A stretch of DNA of 12,298 nucleotides from Geobacter sp. UBA6169 (lineage in GTDB: Bacteria; Desulfobacterota; Desulfuromonadia; Geobacterales; Pseudopelobacteraceae), in the NCBI GenBank assembly GCA_002422265.1, contig DIUB01000179.1, positions 6,113 through 18,410 on the forward strand. The letters run 5' to 3'. How positions within the stretch are numbered: position 1 is the first letter of the stretch; every line of letters starts with the position of its first letter. The notes below the pieces were generated by a model that made no database searches, was not told where the DNA came from, and saw only the letters and a list, made by a program, of their open reading frames with translations. The translations under genes were made by a program, and so were the position numbers. Positions 1-6,402 of this stretch are shown piece after piece.

Positions 1-1275
1 ATGTTGCCTGGCTCCTGGAGCAGGCTTGGCTCCGGCTGGTTTGTGCTCAGGGCGGGCTGATGCTGCCGGTTTCTGCTCTGGTTTCTTTGCCTTGGGCTGC
101 GGACGAGGCGGACGGGGTGGCCGGGCAAACTCATCATCCTTGCGTGGAGCCGGCACACTGTAGTCAAAGCCATCAACGGTACAGCGCTCAATGACACTGC
201 CCAGGGTCTTTTCAATGGCCCGCACCATGGCACCATCTTCATCAGTTATCAGGGTAAAGGCATCGCCGTTTTTGGCTGCCCGACCAGTACGGCCGATCCG
301 GTGGATATAGGCCTCGACCGTGTCCGGTATATCGTAGTTGATCACGTGAGAAACCTGGGACACATCAATCCCCCGTGCCGCGATATCGGTGGCCACCAGT
401 ATCTGATAGGTGCCGTTACGGAAGCCGTCCATGGCTGCCTGACGCCGGTTCTGCGAGAGATTGCCCTGCAGTGAAGCAGCGGTATAACCGGCCTTTTCCA
501 GCTGTTCCCCCACCCGCTTGGCCCGGTGTTTGGTGCGGGTAAAGATCAGCACTGATTCGGTATCAGTATGCTTGAGCAGCTGCAGCAAAAGCGGGGTCTT
601 CAAATGCTGCCCCACCGGATACAGGGCGTGGCTGACCGTGGCTGCCGGGGCAACGTTGTCCACCTGTACCGTGGCCGGATCGCGCAGGATCTCTCGGGCC
701 AGGCCGCGGATCTCCTGCGGCATGGTGGCGGAGAACAGCATGGTCTGTCGCTGGGCAGGCAGATGCTTCAGGATACGGCGGATATCCGGCAGAAAGCCCA
801 TATCAAACATCTGGTCTGCCTCATCCAGCACCAGCAGTTCCAGATTGGTCAGGTCGATCGTCCCCTGGTTGATATGATCCAGCAGGCGGCCGGGACAGGC
901 CACGACAATTTCCACACCCTGCTTCAATTTTTCAATCTGCGGATTGACATTAACTCCGCCATACACGGTGATACTCTTCAGCCGGGTCTGTTGCCCCAGT
1001 TCCAGTATGGCATCGTTGATTTGCTCGGCCAGTTCACGGGTTGGAGCAATGATCAGGGCCCGCACCTGCTTGCGCGGCCCCTGCATCAGACGGTGCAGGA
1101 TCGGCAGGGCAAAGGCAGCGGTCTTGCCGGTGCCGGTCTGGGCCAGTCCCATGATGTCATGACCGTCCATGATCTTGGGAATTGCCTGGGCCTGAATCGG
1201 GGTGGGTGTGGTGTAGCCCATGGCAGTGATTCCGGCAACCACCTTGGGGTGTAAACTGAATGATTGAAACGGCAT
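1..1275 (-). CDS. rhlE: RhlE-type DEAD-box ATP-dependent RNA helicase (3' end outside window)
   Basis: ATP-dependent RNA helicase that unwinds short RNA duplexes in the cytoplasm. Relatives act in ribosome assembly, RNA decay and cold adaptation. 425 residues are visible, with no stop before the window edge. Seen: Q motif TPTPIQAQAIP (about 23-33), Walker A AQTGTGKT (45-52), PTRELAEQI, a CPGR version of motif Ib (Cys127 where TPGR is commonest), DEAD (151-154), SAT (182-184), VLIFTRTK, ARGID (300-304) and HRIGRTGR (325-332). Both RecA domains are therefore complete. From about residue 360 the protein becomes a Pro/Arg/Lys/Ala-rich tail, typical of RhlE and probably an RNA-binding extension; its end is missing. 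The ATG at 1275 has GAAGGAAG a few bases upstream and places the Q motif at the usual distance from the N-terminus. A promoter and a terminator-like hairpin lie in its leader. The RhlE subfamily is assigned by motif style; a CsdA/DbpA-like assignment is less likely. Confidence 0.93.
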   Translation of the reverse strand, partial: MPFQSFSLHPKVVAGITAMGYTTPTPIQAQAIPKIMDGHDIMGLAQTGTGKTAAFALPILHRLMQGPRKQVRALIIAPTRELAEQINDAILELGQQTRLKSITVYGGVNVNPQIEKLKQGVEIVVACPGRLLDHINQGTIDLTNLELLVLDEADQMFDMGFLPDIRRILKHLPAQRQTMLFSATMPQEIRGLAREILRDPATVQVDNVAPAATVSHALYPVGQHLKTPLLLQLLKHTDTESVLIFTRTKHRAKRVGEQLEKAGYTAASLQGNLSQNRRQAAMDGFRNGTYQILVATDIAARGIDVSQVSHVINYDIPDTVEAYIHRIGRTGRAAKNGDAFTLITDEDGAMVRAIEKTLGSVIERCTVDGFDYSVPAPRKDDEFARPPRPPRPQPKAKKPEQKPAASARPEHKPAGAKPAPGARQH

Positions 1276-1303
1276 CTACTTCCTTCTTTCTGTGGTGCCC
1301 AAG

Positions 1304-1331
1304 AAAAAAGCCCCGAAGGTTTTCCGGGGCT
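1304..1331 (-). terminator. Intrinsic-terminator-like hairpin inside the rhlE leader (candidate attenuator)
   Basis: Read on the minus strand, AGCCCCG (1331-1325) pairs with CGGGGCT (1315-1309), with possible G-T and A-T extension into the loop, and is followed directly by six T residues (1309-1304). This is the standard form of a rho-independent terminator. On the plus strand there is no T run after the stem, so it works in one direction only, towards rhlE. No minus-strand gene lies upstream that needs it: the nearest is beyond 2479, across a plus-strand gene. It sits between a candidate rhlE promoter and the rhlE start, 28 nt before the ATG. I therefore read it as a leader attenuator; control of rhlE through it is inference. 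Confidence 0.7.
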
Positions 1332-1383
1332 GACGAATGCTGTAATACTCGTAATCTTCCTGGAACAGCTGATAATGGTAGAG

Positions 1384-1413
1384 AGAGTAGCAGCTGGACC
1401 GGCAGGCTGTCAA
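1384..1413 (-). promoter_or_regulatory. Candidate sigma-70 promoter for rhlE
   Basis: On the minus strand a perfect -35 TTGACA (1413-1408) is followed after 18 nt by TACTCT (1389-1384), a weak -10. The predicted start near 1377 gives a leader of about 100 nt that would contain the hairpin at 1304-1331. The -35 match is strong and the -10 match poor, so the exact start is uncertain. Confidence 0.45.
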
Positions 1414-1443
1414 ACAGAAAGCCGATTACCGCAGCATCCTGTG

Positions 1444-1473
1444 TTGCCTTCAGAATAAAGCCTGCAGTATACT
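1444..1473 (+). promoter_or_regulatory. Candidate sigma-70 promoter for the Trm112-methyltransferase gene
   Basis: TTGCCT (1444-1449), an 18-nt spacer and TATACT (1468-1473, five of six to TATAAT) predict transcription from about 1480. This lies back to back with the rhlE promoter. A start there leaves the in-frame TTG at 1484 almost at the transcript end, which favours the ATG at 1529 as the translation start. Confidence 0.5.
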
Positions 1474-1528
1474 TTCTGCGTAGTTGCACACTCCAGGCCT
1501 CTCTGCAAGGATAACCACACCATTCATC

Positions 1529-2470
1529 ATGAAACGATTCCTGCTTCCATATCTGATCTGCCCTGCCTGTCTGCCCAGGGAATACCCGCTCAACCTGTCA
1601 GCTGAACGTGAAACAGAGGGGGACATCACGACCGGTACCCTGGCCTGCACGAAGTGCAAGAAACGTTTTCCCATCAAGGAAGGGATTGCCCATCTGTTGC
1701 CTGCCCCTGACAGCTGCCTTACCGGCTCACAGCGACGCTATGAAGAAAAAGAGATGACCGACCGCTACCTCTGGAGCCATTACGGCGATCTGCTGGATGA
1801 TGCGGTCCGGACGGATACTGCCGCCCACTGGGCAGAGTGCCTGTCCAACGCTGCATCAACAGGCTTTGATGCCGGTTGTTCCGTGGGCAGGATTACGTTT
1901 GAAATGGCCAACCGCTGCAATCTGGCGGTGGGGTGCGACCTTTCCCGCAGCTTCATCAAGACCGCCCGCACCCTTGCGCACAGACGGGAGCTTGCTTTCA
2001 GCCTGCCCCTGGAAGGGAACCTGACCGAGACCTTTCACCTGACGTTGCCTGTTGCATGGCGTACCGAAAATGTTGAATTTGTGGTGGCGGATGCGCTGCG
2101 ACTGCCGTTCAGCGCCAACAGCTTTGAGCAGATCGCCTCACTGAATCTGCTGGATCGGGTCAGCTATCCTCTGGCCCACCTGTTTGAGATGAATCGGACA
2201 GCAGCGCCTCGGAACGCCTCGTTCCTGTTTGCGGACCCGTTTGCATGGTCCACCATGGCAGCACCGGAAGAACGCTGGCTGGGAGGCACCACAAGCGGCC
2301 CCTACCCGGGGAGAGGTGGCGATAACGTGCGCGCCTTGCTGGAGGGAAAAGACCGGATTCTGGTACCGGCCTGGACCATTGCCCGGGCCGGTACCCATGC
2401 CTGGAAGATGCGCACCCATTGCAACCATTATGAGGTTGTTACCAGCGAATACCTGGTTGCCTGTCGGTAA
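1529..2470 (+). CDS. Trm112-like zinc ribbon fused to a class I SAM-dependent methyltransferase
   Basis: Predicted cytoplasmic methyltransferase of 313 residues; the substrate is unknown. The N-terminus is a Trm112-like ribbon: Cys11 and Cys14 (CPAC), then Cys40 and Cys43 (CTKC), then RFPIKEGIAHLLP at 46-58. This is the Trm112 pattern of a zinc site followed by a 'FPI.dGIP.LLP' segment. The methyltransferase fold follows with motif I DAGCSVGR (114-121), an acidic residue in VGCDLS (motif II position) and an ADALRLPF segment typical of methyltransferase 11 proteins. In the Trm112 family such ribbons usually activate or stabilise a partner methyltransferase; here partner and activator would be one chain. 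ATG 1529 is chosen because the ribbon begins directly after it. The Shine-Dalgarno-like AAGGA at 1506-1510 is unusually far (18 nt), and an in-frame TTG at 1484 would add 15 residues. The gene stands alone and converges on the pyrophosphatase gene with an 8-nt gap. Confidence 0.82.
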   Translation: MKRFLLPYLICPACLPREYPLNLSAERETEGDITTGTLACTKCKKRFPIKEGIAHLLPAPDSCLTGSQRRYEEKEMTDRYLWSHYGDLLDDAVRTDTAAHWAECLSNAASTGFDAGCSVGRITFEMANRCNLAVGCDLSRSFIKTARTLAHRRELAFSLPLEGNLTETFHLTLPVAWRTENVEFVVADALRLPFSANSFEQIASLNLLDRVSYPLAHLFEMNRTAAPRNASFLFADPFAWSTMAAPEERWLGGTTSGPYPGRGGDNVRALLEGKDRILVPAWTIARAGTHAWKMRTHCNHYEVVTSEYLVACR

Positions 2471-2478
2471 GCCGCTCC

Positions 2479-4125
2479 CTACAACGCCCCCAGCACCTTC
2501 ATCAGGTGCGGCACCATCTGTTTCTTGCGGGACATGACCCCTTTCAGCTCATACAGGTGCGGCTCCAGCTGGGGATAGCCCATCAGGTGGGCCAGCTCAT
2601 TCTTCCCTTCTGCCAGAAAGAGGGTGGTTTCACTGTAGATATCGGTCACCATCAGCCCGGCCATATCGAGCTTATCAGCCTGTTTGACCTGCCGCAAGAT
2701 CTCGCGCAACTGCCCCTTCAGCCCATGGAACTCATCAAAACCGACCACCTCCACCTGTCCTACCCCGTAGACCGTTTCGCCGGCTGCAAACTGTTTAAAA
2801 TCAGCACGCACAGCTTTTTCCAGATCAGAGTGGGCTGAAAAACCGCTGCAGGAGGCAAAGATATCCCGACCAAACGCGGCATGGTCAAGCCCTGCAATCG
2901 GCTCCAGCCAGTCAACCAGCTCACGGTCTCGAACCGTGGTGGTGGGGGACTTGAGGATGATGGTATCGGACATGATGCCGGCCAGCAGCAGGGCCGCAAT
3001 CTTCGGTTCGGGCTGCATCCCCCGCTCGCGGTACAGGGTAGCCACAATAGAACAGGTACTCCCCACCGGTACCGCCATGAAGGTAATCGGCTGATGGGTA
3101 GGTGGATTACCCAGTTTATGGTGGTCGATCACCTCCAGAATTTCCACTGACTCGGCACCGGGCACCGCCTGGGACAGTTCGTTGTGGTCAACCAGGATCA
3201 GGGCGTAGGGCAACTCCTTCAACAGCGATGACTTGGTGGCCACGCCGGCAATGGTGCCGTCCTCCTCCACCGCCACCACTGCCGGTTCGCCGGAATGCAG
3301 CAGCTTCAGCCGCAGATGCTCCAGTGGCTGGGCAACACCGATCTTTTCAAACTTCTGCTCAACAAAACAGGACAAGGGGGATGACAGACGTGCCAACCAG
3401 GCGGCCGAGGCGGTATCGTGCGGGGTTGACAGCACGGTTATCCCCCGCTGCCCTGCCTGGGCCAGCAAATCATCACGGACCGGAAGCCCGCCGGTCACCA
3501 CCAGCAGACGTACACCGGCATCAATGGCGGCCTGCTGGATCGATGGACGGTCTCCGGTCATGATCAGCAGTGTTGCCGGATCATATCCTTCAATCCGCTT
3601 GCTGAACGACTCCTCGGTCATGGCGCCGATAAACAGGTGCAGGTGCTCCACCTCGGCAGCAAGATTGCCGGTCAACACACGCGCTTCAAGACTACCCGCC
3701 AACGACTGCAGCGAGCTGTCGATGCCCCGCCGCCGGTCGGCACCTGCCACCAGATACTTTTCCGAAAGTTTGAGGAGCGAGACCACCCCCACCGGCATCC
3801 CGGCATCATCCACCACCGGCAGCACCCGGATAGAGTGTCGGTGAAACAGTTCCAGCGAATCCTTCAGCGACGTATCCTGGCGTACCACAATCGGCCGGCT
3901 CCCCAGCACGTCACGCACCTTGGGATGCACATCAGCCAGATACTGCGGGGCAGGGATGCCAAGCCGTTCAAGAATATACCTGGTCTGGGGGTTTGGTCTG
4001 CCGGCCATGGCCGCCCGGACGTTGGTCTGGCCCAGCATCTGCTTGAAAGCGGCATACCCGATGGCCGATGCAATGGAATCAGTATCAGGGTTCCGGTGTC
4101 CGATAACATAAATCTGTTTCTGCAT
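2479..4125 (-). CDS. ppaC: Family II inorganic pyrophosphatase with CBS-DRTGG-CBS regulatory insert
   Basis: Cytoplasmic Mn/Co-dependent pyrophosphatase (PPi to 2 Pi), 548 residues. The DHH core is split by a regulatory insert: GHRNPDTDS at 9-17 (metal ligands His10, Asp14, Asp16), CBS1 about 70-127, DRTGG-like region about 130-245, CBS2 about 250-305. The core then resumes with LVDHNE (311-316), DHHK (334-337) and MSDT (Asp387), and a DHHA2 domain ends in the substrate-binding SRKKQ (532-536). All catalytic motifs are intact. About 550 residues is the expected length for the DRTGG-containing subtype; plain family II enzymes are near 310. Characterised CBS pyrophosphatases are inhibited by AMP or ADP and activated by ATP, and DRTGG types also by diadenosine polyphosphates, so activity likely follows energy state. 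The ATG at 4125 has AAAGGAA upstream. It is the second gene of an operon, 15 nt after the HD-GYP stop, with its ribosome-binding site beginning at that stop. Confidence 0.93.
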   Translation of the reverse strand: MQKQIYVIGHRNPDTDSIASAIGYAAFKQMLGQTNVRAAMAGRPNPQTRYILERLGIPAPQYLADVHPKVRDVLGSRPIVVRQDTSLKDSLELFHRHSIRVLPVVDDAGMPVGVVSLLKLSEKYLVAGADRRRGIDSSLQSLAGSLEARVLTGNLAAEVEHLHLFIGAMTEESFSKRIEGYDPATLLIMTGDRPSIQQAAIDAGVRLLVVTGGLPVRDDLLAQAGQRGITVLSTPHDTASAAWLARLSSPLSCFVEQKFEKIGVAQPLEHLRLKLLHSGEPAVVAVEEDGTIAGVATKSSLLKELPYALILVDHNELSQAVPGAESVEILEVIDHHKLGNPPTHQPITFMAVPVGSTCSIVATLYRERGMQPEPKIAALLLAGIMSDTIILKSPTTTVRDRELVDWLEPIAGLDHAAFGRDIFASCSGFSAHSDLEKAVRADFKQFAAGETVYGVGQVEVVGFDEFHGLKGQLREILRQVKQADKLDMAGLMVTDIYSETTLFLAEGKNELAHLMGYPQLEPHLYELKGVMSRKKQMVPHLMKVLGAL

Positions 4126-4140
4126 AACGGTTTCCTTTTG

Positions 4141-5106
4141 CTACAGAATCTGCTGCTGTTCGTCGCTGCAGGTCAGTCCTTCCAGAATATCAAGCAGGCG
4201 TTTGTCAAAGGCATCCTTCATCTCATTACGCATCACCTGTAGCGTCAGGTAAGGAGGGAGCGCCGGACGCCCGGAGCGGTCGATGGTCAGCGTGCAATAC
4301 ACATCGCAGAGACCACCGACCTGGGCGCTGCGGGAGATCTCTTCCGCCTTGATACCGCGCGGATAGCCGTTGCCGTTCAACCGCTCATGATGGTCCCGCA
4401 CAATGGCCAGACTGATCTCGTTCAGACTGGTGTTTTCCTTGAGGTAGGCATACCCTTCCTGCGGATGCCGTCTGATGATGGCCACCTCTTCATCGGTCAG
4501 CTTGCCGGTCTTGTTCAACAGCTCAGCCGGGATGAATATCTTGCCGAAGTCATGCAGCAGGGTGCCGATTCCCACATCCACCATCTCGTCACGGGCCAGC
4601 ATGTAGGCCTCGGCATGCAGCAGCAGTGAAAGGGCCGTCACCTGCAGTGAATGGACAAAGGTGTAGTAGTTGCGGCTCATGACCGTTTCAAGAGATTGCA
4701 AGGCATCACGGTCACTGGCCAGGTAGGACATCAGGTTCTCGATCAGGCGTTTGCTGCGCTGGCAGTCACCGGCCTTTTTCGGATGCTGGAAGATATCACC
4801 CACAAAGTTGATGGAGGTCTGATAGATGATCTTGCCCTTGGTCTTGCCGTCAAAACTTTCATTGGCCAGAAACCGCTCGGCATTGGCCTCCATGTACTGG
4901 TTGATGACCTCCATATCTGCCGGGCTGACATACAGCAGGTCGGTGCTGTTGGCCATCAGGCGCTGGGCATCCTGTTTGTTGAAAGAACGTCCGTTGCTTT
5001 TGTACAGCACATAGTTTCTGCCGCTCCTGAGGTAGAGCGCCACATCCGGAAACAGGTCCGGCTCAATACTCTCAATGGTCACCGGCACATAGTAACCTTG
5101 CTGCAT
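4141..5106 (-). CDS. HD-GYP domain protein, predicted cyclic dinucleotide phosphodiesterase
   Basis: 321 residues, no signal peptide or membrane segment. HD-GYP proteins are metal-dependent phosphodiesterases that cut c-di-GMP (some cut cGAMP). Residues 1-130 form an N-terminal region I cannot assign firmly (strand-rich, then helical). The HD-GYP domain follows with His152 (VHSLQV), His185-Asp186 in LLHDFGK, His214 in RRHPQEG, His239-His240 in DHHERLNGNGYP and Asp268 in CDVY, so the metal ligands look complete. Departures from consensus are LNG for xDG in the GYP signature and DVYCTLT for DVYDALT. The ATG at 5106 is chosen because AAGGAGGT lies 6 nt upstream. An in-frame ATG at 5163 would add 19 residues but lies upstream of the predicted -10 box. 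It is the first gene of an operon with the CBS pyrophosphatase, so one transcript would make a cyclic-dinucleotide hydrolase and an adenylate-sensing enzyme. Confidence 0.9.
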   Translation of the reverse strand: MQQGYYVPVTIESIEPDLFPDVALYLRSGRNYVLYKSNGRSFNKQDAQRLMANSTDLLYVSPADMEVINQYMEANAERFLANESFDGKTKGKIIYQTSINFVGDIFQHPKKAGDCQRSKRLIENLMSYLASDRDALQSLETVMSRNYYTFVHSLQVTALSLLLHAEAYMLARDEMVDVGIGTLLHDFGKIFIPAELLNKTGKLTDEEVAIIRRHPQEGYAYLKENTSLNEISLAIVRDHHERLNGNGYPRGIKAEEISRSAQVGGLCDVYCTLTIDRSGRPALPPYLTLQVMRNEMKDAFDKRLLDILEGLTCSDEQQQIL

Positions 5107-5153
5107 GACGATACCTCCTTTTGAAGCGGCTTGCCTTTGCCTGTACATCGCAC

Positions 5154-5181
5154 ATAATAGCACGCCTCAGCTAAGGGGCAA
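5154..5181 (-). promoter_or_regulatory. Candidate sigma-70 promoter for the HD-GYP-pyrophosphatase operon
   Basis: On the minus strand TTGCCC (5181-5176), a 16-nt spacer and TATTAT (5159-5154, five of six) predict transcription from about 5147, giving a leader of about 40 nt before the ATG at 5106 and its strong AAGGAGGT site. The whole divergent gap 5107-5254 to the YkgJ gene shows no other clear element. On the plus strand only weak promoter-like hexamers (TTGAAA at 5185, TTGCAT at 5205) are visible. Confidence 0.45.
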
Positions 5182-5254
5182 GCGTTGAAAGCGGCTTAAC
5201 AGGTTTGCATTTTAGACAGTATCAGGCGTATGCTTGCGCCGGGAGGAACCGAAG

Positions 5255-5962
5255 ATGACCCTGGCTGACATGCTTGAGGAACTGCACCAGCGAAAGTTGA
5301 TCCTTGATCAGTTCTGCTCTGCCTGGAGCAGCGAATACCGGCAGCGGGGCGGCACGGTCTACTGCGGCAAAGGCTGCAGCGGCTGCTGTTCGCTTGTGGT
5401 CAACTGCACCCTGCTTGAGGCTCTGCAAATTGCCGCTGTCTGCACGCCACAGCAGCAACAACAGCTGCAGAAACTGGCCCAACGGCTCAAGGCAACGGCC
5501 GATCGCTGCGGATCTCTCAAGGAATGGCTGGCAGCCTACCGCTCGCAACTGGGCCCCTGCCTGTTCCTTGCCTCCGACGGCACCTGCTCGGTCTACGAGG
5601 TGCGTCCCCTCTCCTGCCGATCACTGCTTTCCACCTGCAGCCCGAACTGGTGTACCACCGATTTCAGCAGCCTGAGCAGCGAAGAAAAACAGACCTTTAT
5701 GGCAGGGCTTGATCGTTCGGCCGCTGCCTTCCCCACCCATTATGCTGCCACCACCCAGGAGATCGGCAGGGAACTGGAAGAGGCCACCCTGCGTCAGATG
5801 GAATCGGCCTACGGTTTCTCTCTGGTGGGTTGCCTGCCGTGGCTGGTCTGGCTTGAACAGGAACACCGGATCAGCGGTCTGCTTGCTGCGGGAGAAGAAA
5901 ACGTCAGACGCTACCTTGCACAGCATGACCTGGACAGCTGTTTTCTGCTGACAGTCTGTTGA
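5255..5962 (+). CDS. YkgJ-family cysteine-cluster protein
   Basis: 235-residue soluble protein of the YkgJ (zinc/iron-chelating, cysteine-cluster) family; its biochemical role is not established. Seen: CGKGCSGCC at 37-45, then PCLFL..DGTC (101-111) and YEVRPLSCRS (114-123), the ordered Cys pattern of the family, which probably binds a metal or an Fe-S cluster. Further cysteines at 128 and 133 (STCSPNWC) add a second CX4C. About 16 cysteines in all is high for a cytoplasmic protein, and no signal peptide is seen. The ATG at 5255 has GGAGG 8 nt upstream; an in-frame TTG at 5234 lies before that site and is rejected. It is transcribed alone, divergent from the HD-GYP operon, and ends in a strong terminator shared with the convergent cold shock gene. 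Confidence 0.85.
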   Translation: MTLADMLEELHQRKLILDQFCSAWSSEYRQRGGTVYCGKGCSGCCSLVVNCTLLEALQIAAVCTPQQQQQLQKLAQRLKATADRCGSLKEWLAAYRSQLGPCLFLASDGTCSVYEVRPLSCRSLLSTCSPNWCTTDFSSLSSEEKQTFMAGLDRSAAAFPTHYAATTQEIGRELEEATLRQMESAYGFSLVGCLPWLVWLEQEHRISGLLAAGEENVRRYLAQHDLDSCFLLTVC

Positions 5963-5969
5963 GCAGCAC

Positions 5970-6003
5970 AAAAAAAGGCCCCGAGATCATCGGGGCCTTT
6001 TTT
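5970..6003. terminator. Bidirectional rho-independent terminator between the YkgJ gene and csp
   Basis: Seven A residues, GGCCCCGA (5977-5984), loop GATCA, TCGGGGCC (5990-5997) and six T residues. The A and T runs flank an 8-bp perfect GC-rich stem, so the element works on both strands, ending the YkgJ transcript on the plus strand and the csp transcript on the minus strand. The outer bases GCAC / GTGC extend the symmetry. Confidence 0.93.
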
Positions 6004-6034
6004 GTGCGCTGCCGCGAACGGCAACCAGCGTTTC

Positions 6035-6235
6035 TTAAACGCGGGTTACGTTTGCTGCCTGCAGGCCTTTGGGGCCTTTTACTACTTCAAACTGAACCGT
6101 ATCGCCTTCAGCAAGGGACTTGAAGCCGTTGCCGTTGATGGCGGAGAAATGCACGAAAACGTCTTCGCCACTCTCCTGCTCCAGAAAACCAAACCCCTTG
6201 CTGTCATTGAACCACTTAACCCTGCCTTGTGTCAT
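6035..6235 (-). CDS. CspA-family cold shock protein
   Basis: 66-residue single cold shock domain, the usual length for the family. It binds single-stranded RNA/DNA and acts as an RNA chaperone; several CspA paralogues act as transcription antiterminators. RNP1 is seen as KGFGFL (residues 13-18) and RNP2 as VFVHF (26-30), with the N-terminal GRVKWFND and C-terminal GLQAANV hallmarks. The ATG at 6235 has AGAAGGAGA about 9 nt upstream. The gene is followed by the bidirectional terminator and preceded by a hairpin with a T run (6300-6334). Nothing shows whether this paralogue is cold-induced or constitutive. Confidence 0.96.
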   Translation of the reverse strand: MTQGRVKWFNDSKGFGFLEQESGEDVFVHFSAINGNGFKSLAEGDTVQFEVVKGPKGLQAANVTRV

Positions 6236-6402
6236 ACCCTACTTCTCCTTCTGCATTCTGCTTGTGTAATGCACCCGTACGAAACGGATGTTCGGAAACA
6301 AAAAAACCTTGGTAACCTTTAAAGTCACCAAGGTACAACTTCAAAAGATGGGACACCCTAGCACACTATCCAGGGCGTGTATGCAAAAAAATGCACCAGC
6401 CA
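6236..6402 (-). other. csp upstream region with structured stretch
   Basis: This 167-nt gap holds the T7 hairpin. Further upstream on the minus strand is a second imperfect hairpin at about 6352-6380, in which a CCCTGG arm pairs with a CTAGGG arm around an 8-nt loop. Also present is a TGCA-A6-TGCA inverted repeat at 6382-6395 just after the kinase stop. No well-matched -35/-10 pair was found for csp; a TTGCAT with no good -10 is the best seen. Confidence 0.4.
6300..6334 (-). terminator. Hairpin with T7 tract between the kinase gene and csp (terminator or csp leader attenuator)
   Basis: On the minus strand ACCTTGGT (6334-6327) pairs with ACCAAGGT (6313-6306), with partial pairing across the A/T-rich interior, and is followed by seven T residues (6306-6300). 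It lies about 70 nt after the kinase stop and about 65 nt before the csp ATG. The simplest reading is the kinase gene's terminator. I see no convincing promoter between it and csp, so it could also sit in a longer csp leader. Confidence 0.72.

Noticed and set aside
568..1254. 228-residue plus-strand open frame opposite rhlE
   Set aside because: It is antisense to a helicase with all motifs intact, has no ribosome-binding site and shows no recognisable family; it is a frame shadow of a GC-rich gene.
2493..2509. GCACCT-N5-AGGTGC hairpin as terminator of the pyrophosphatase gene
   Set aside because: It is inside the coding sequence and has no T run after it on either strand.
5107..5163. ATG at 5163 as start of the HD-GYP gene
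   Set aside because: It lies upstream of the best -10 box, whereas ATG 5106 has an AAGGAGGT site at ideal spacing.
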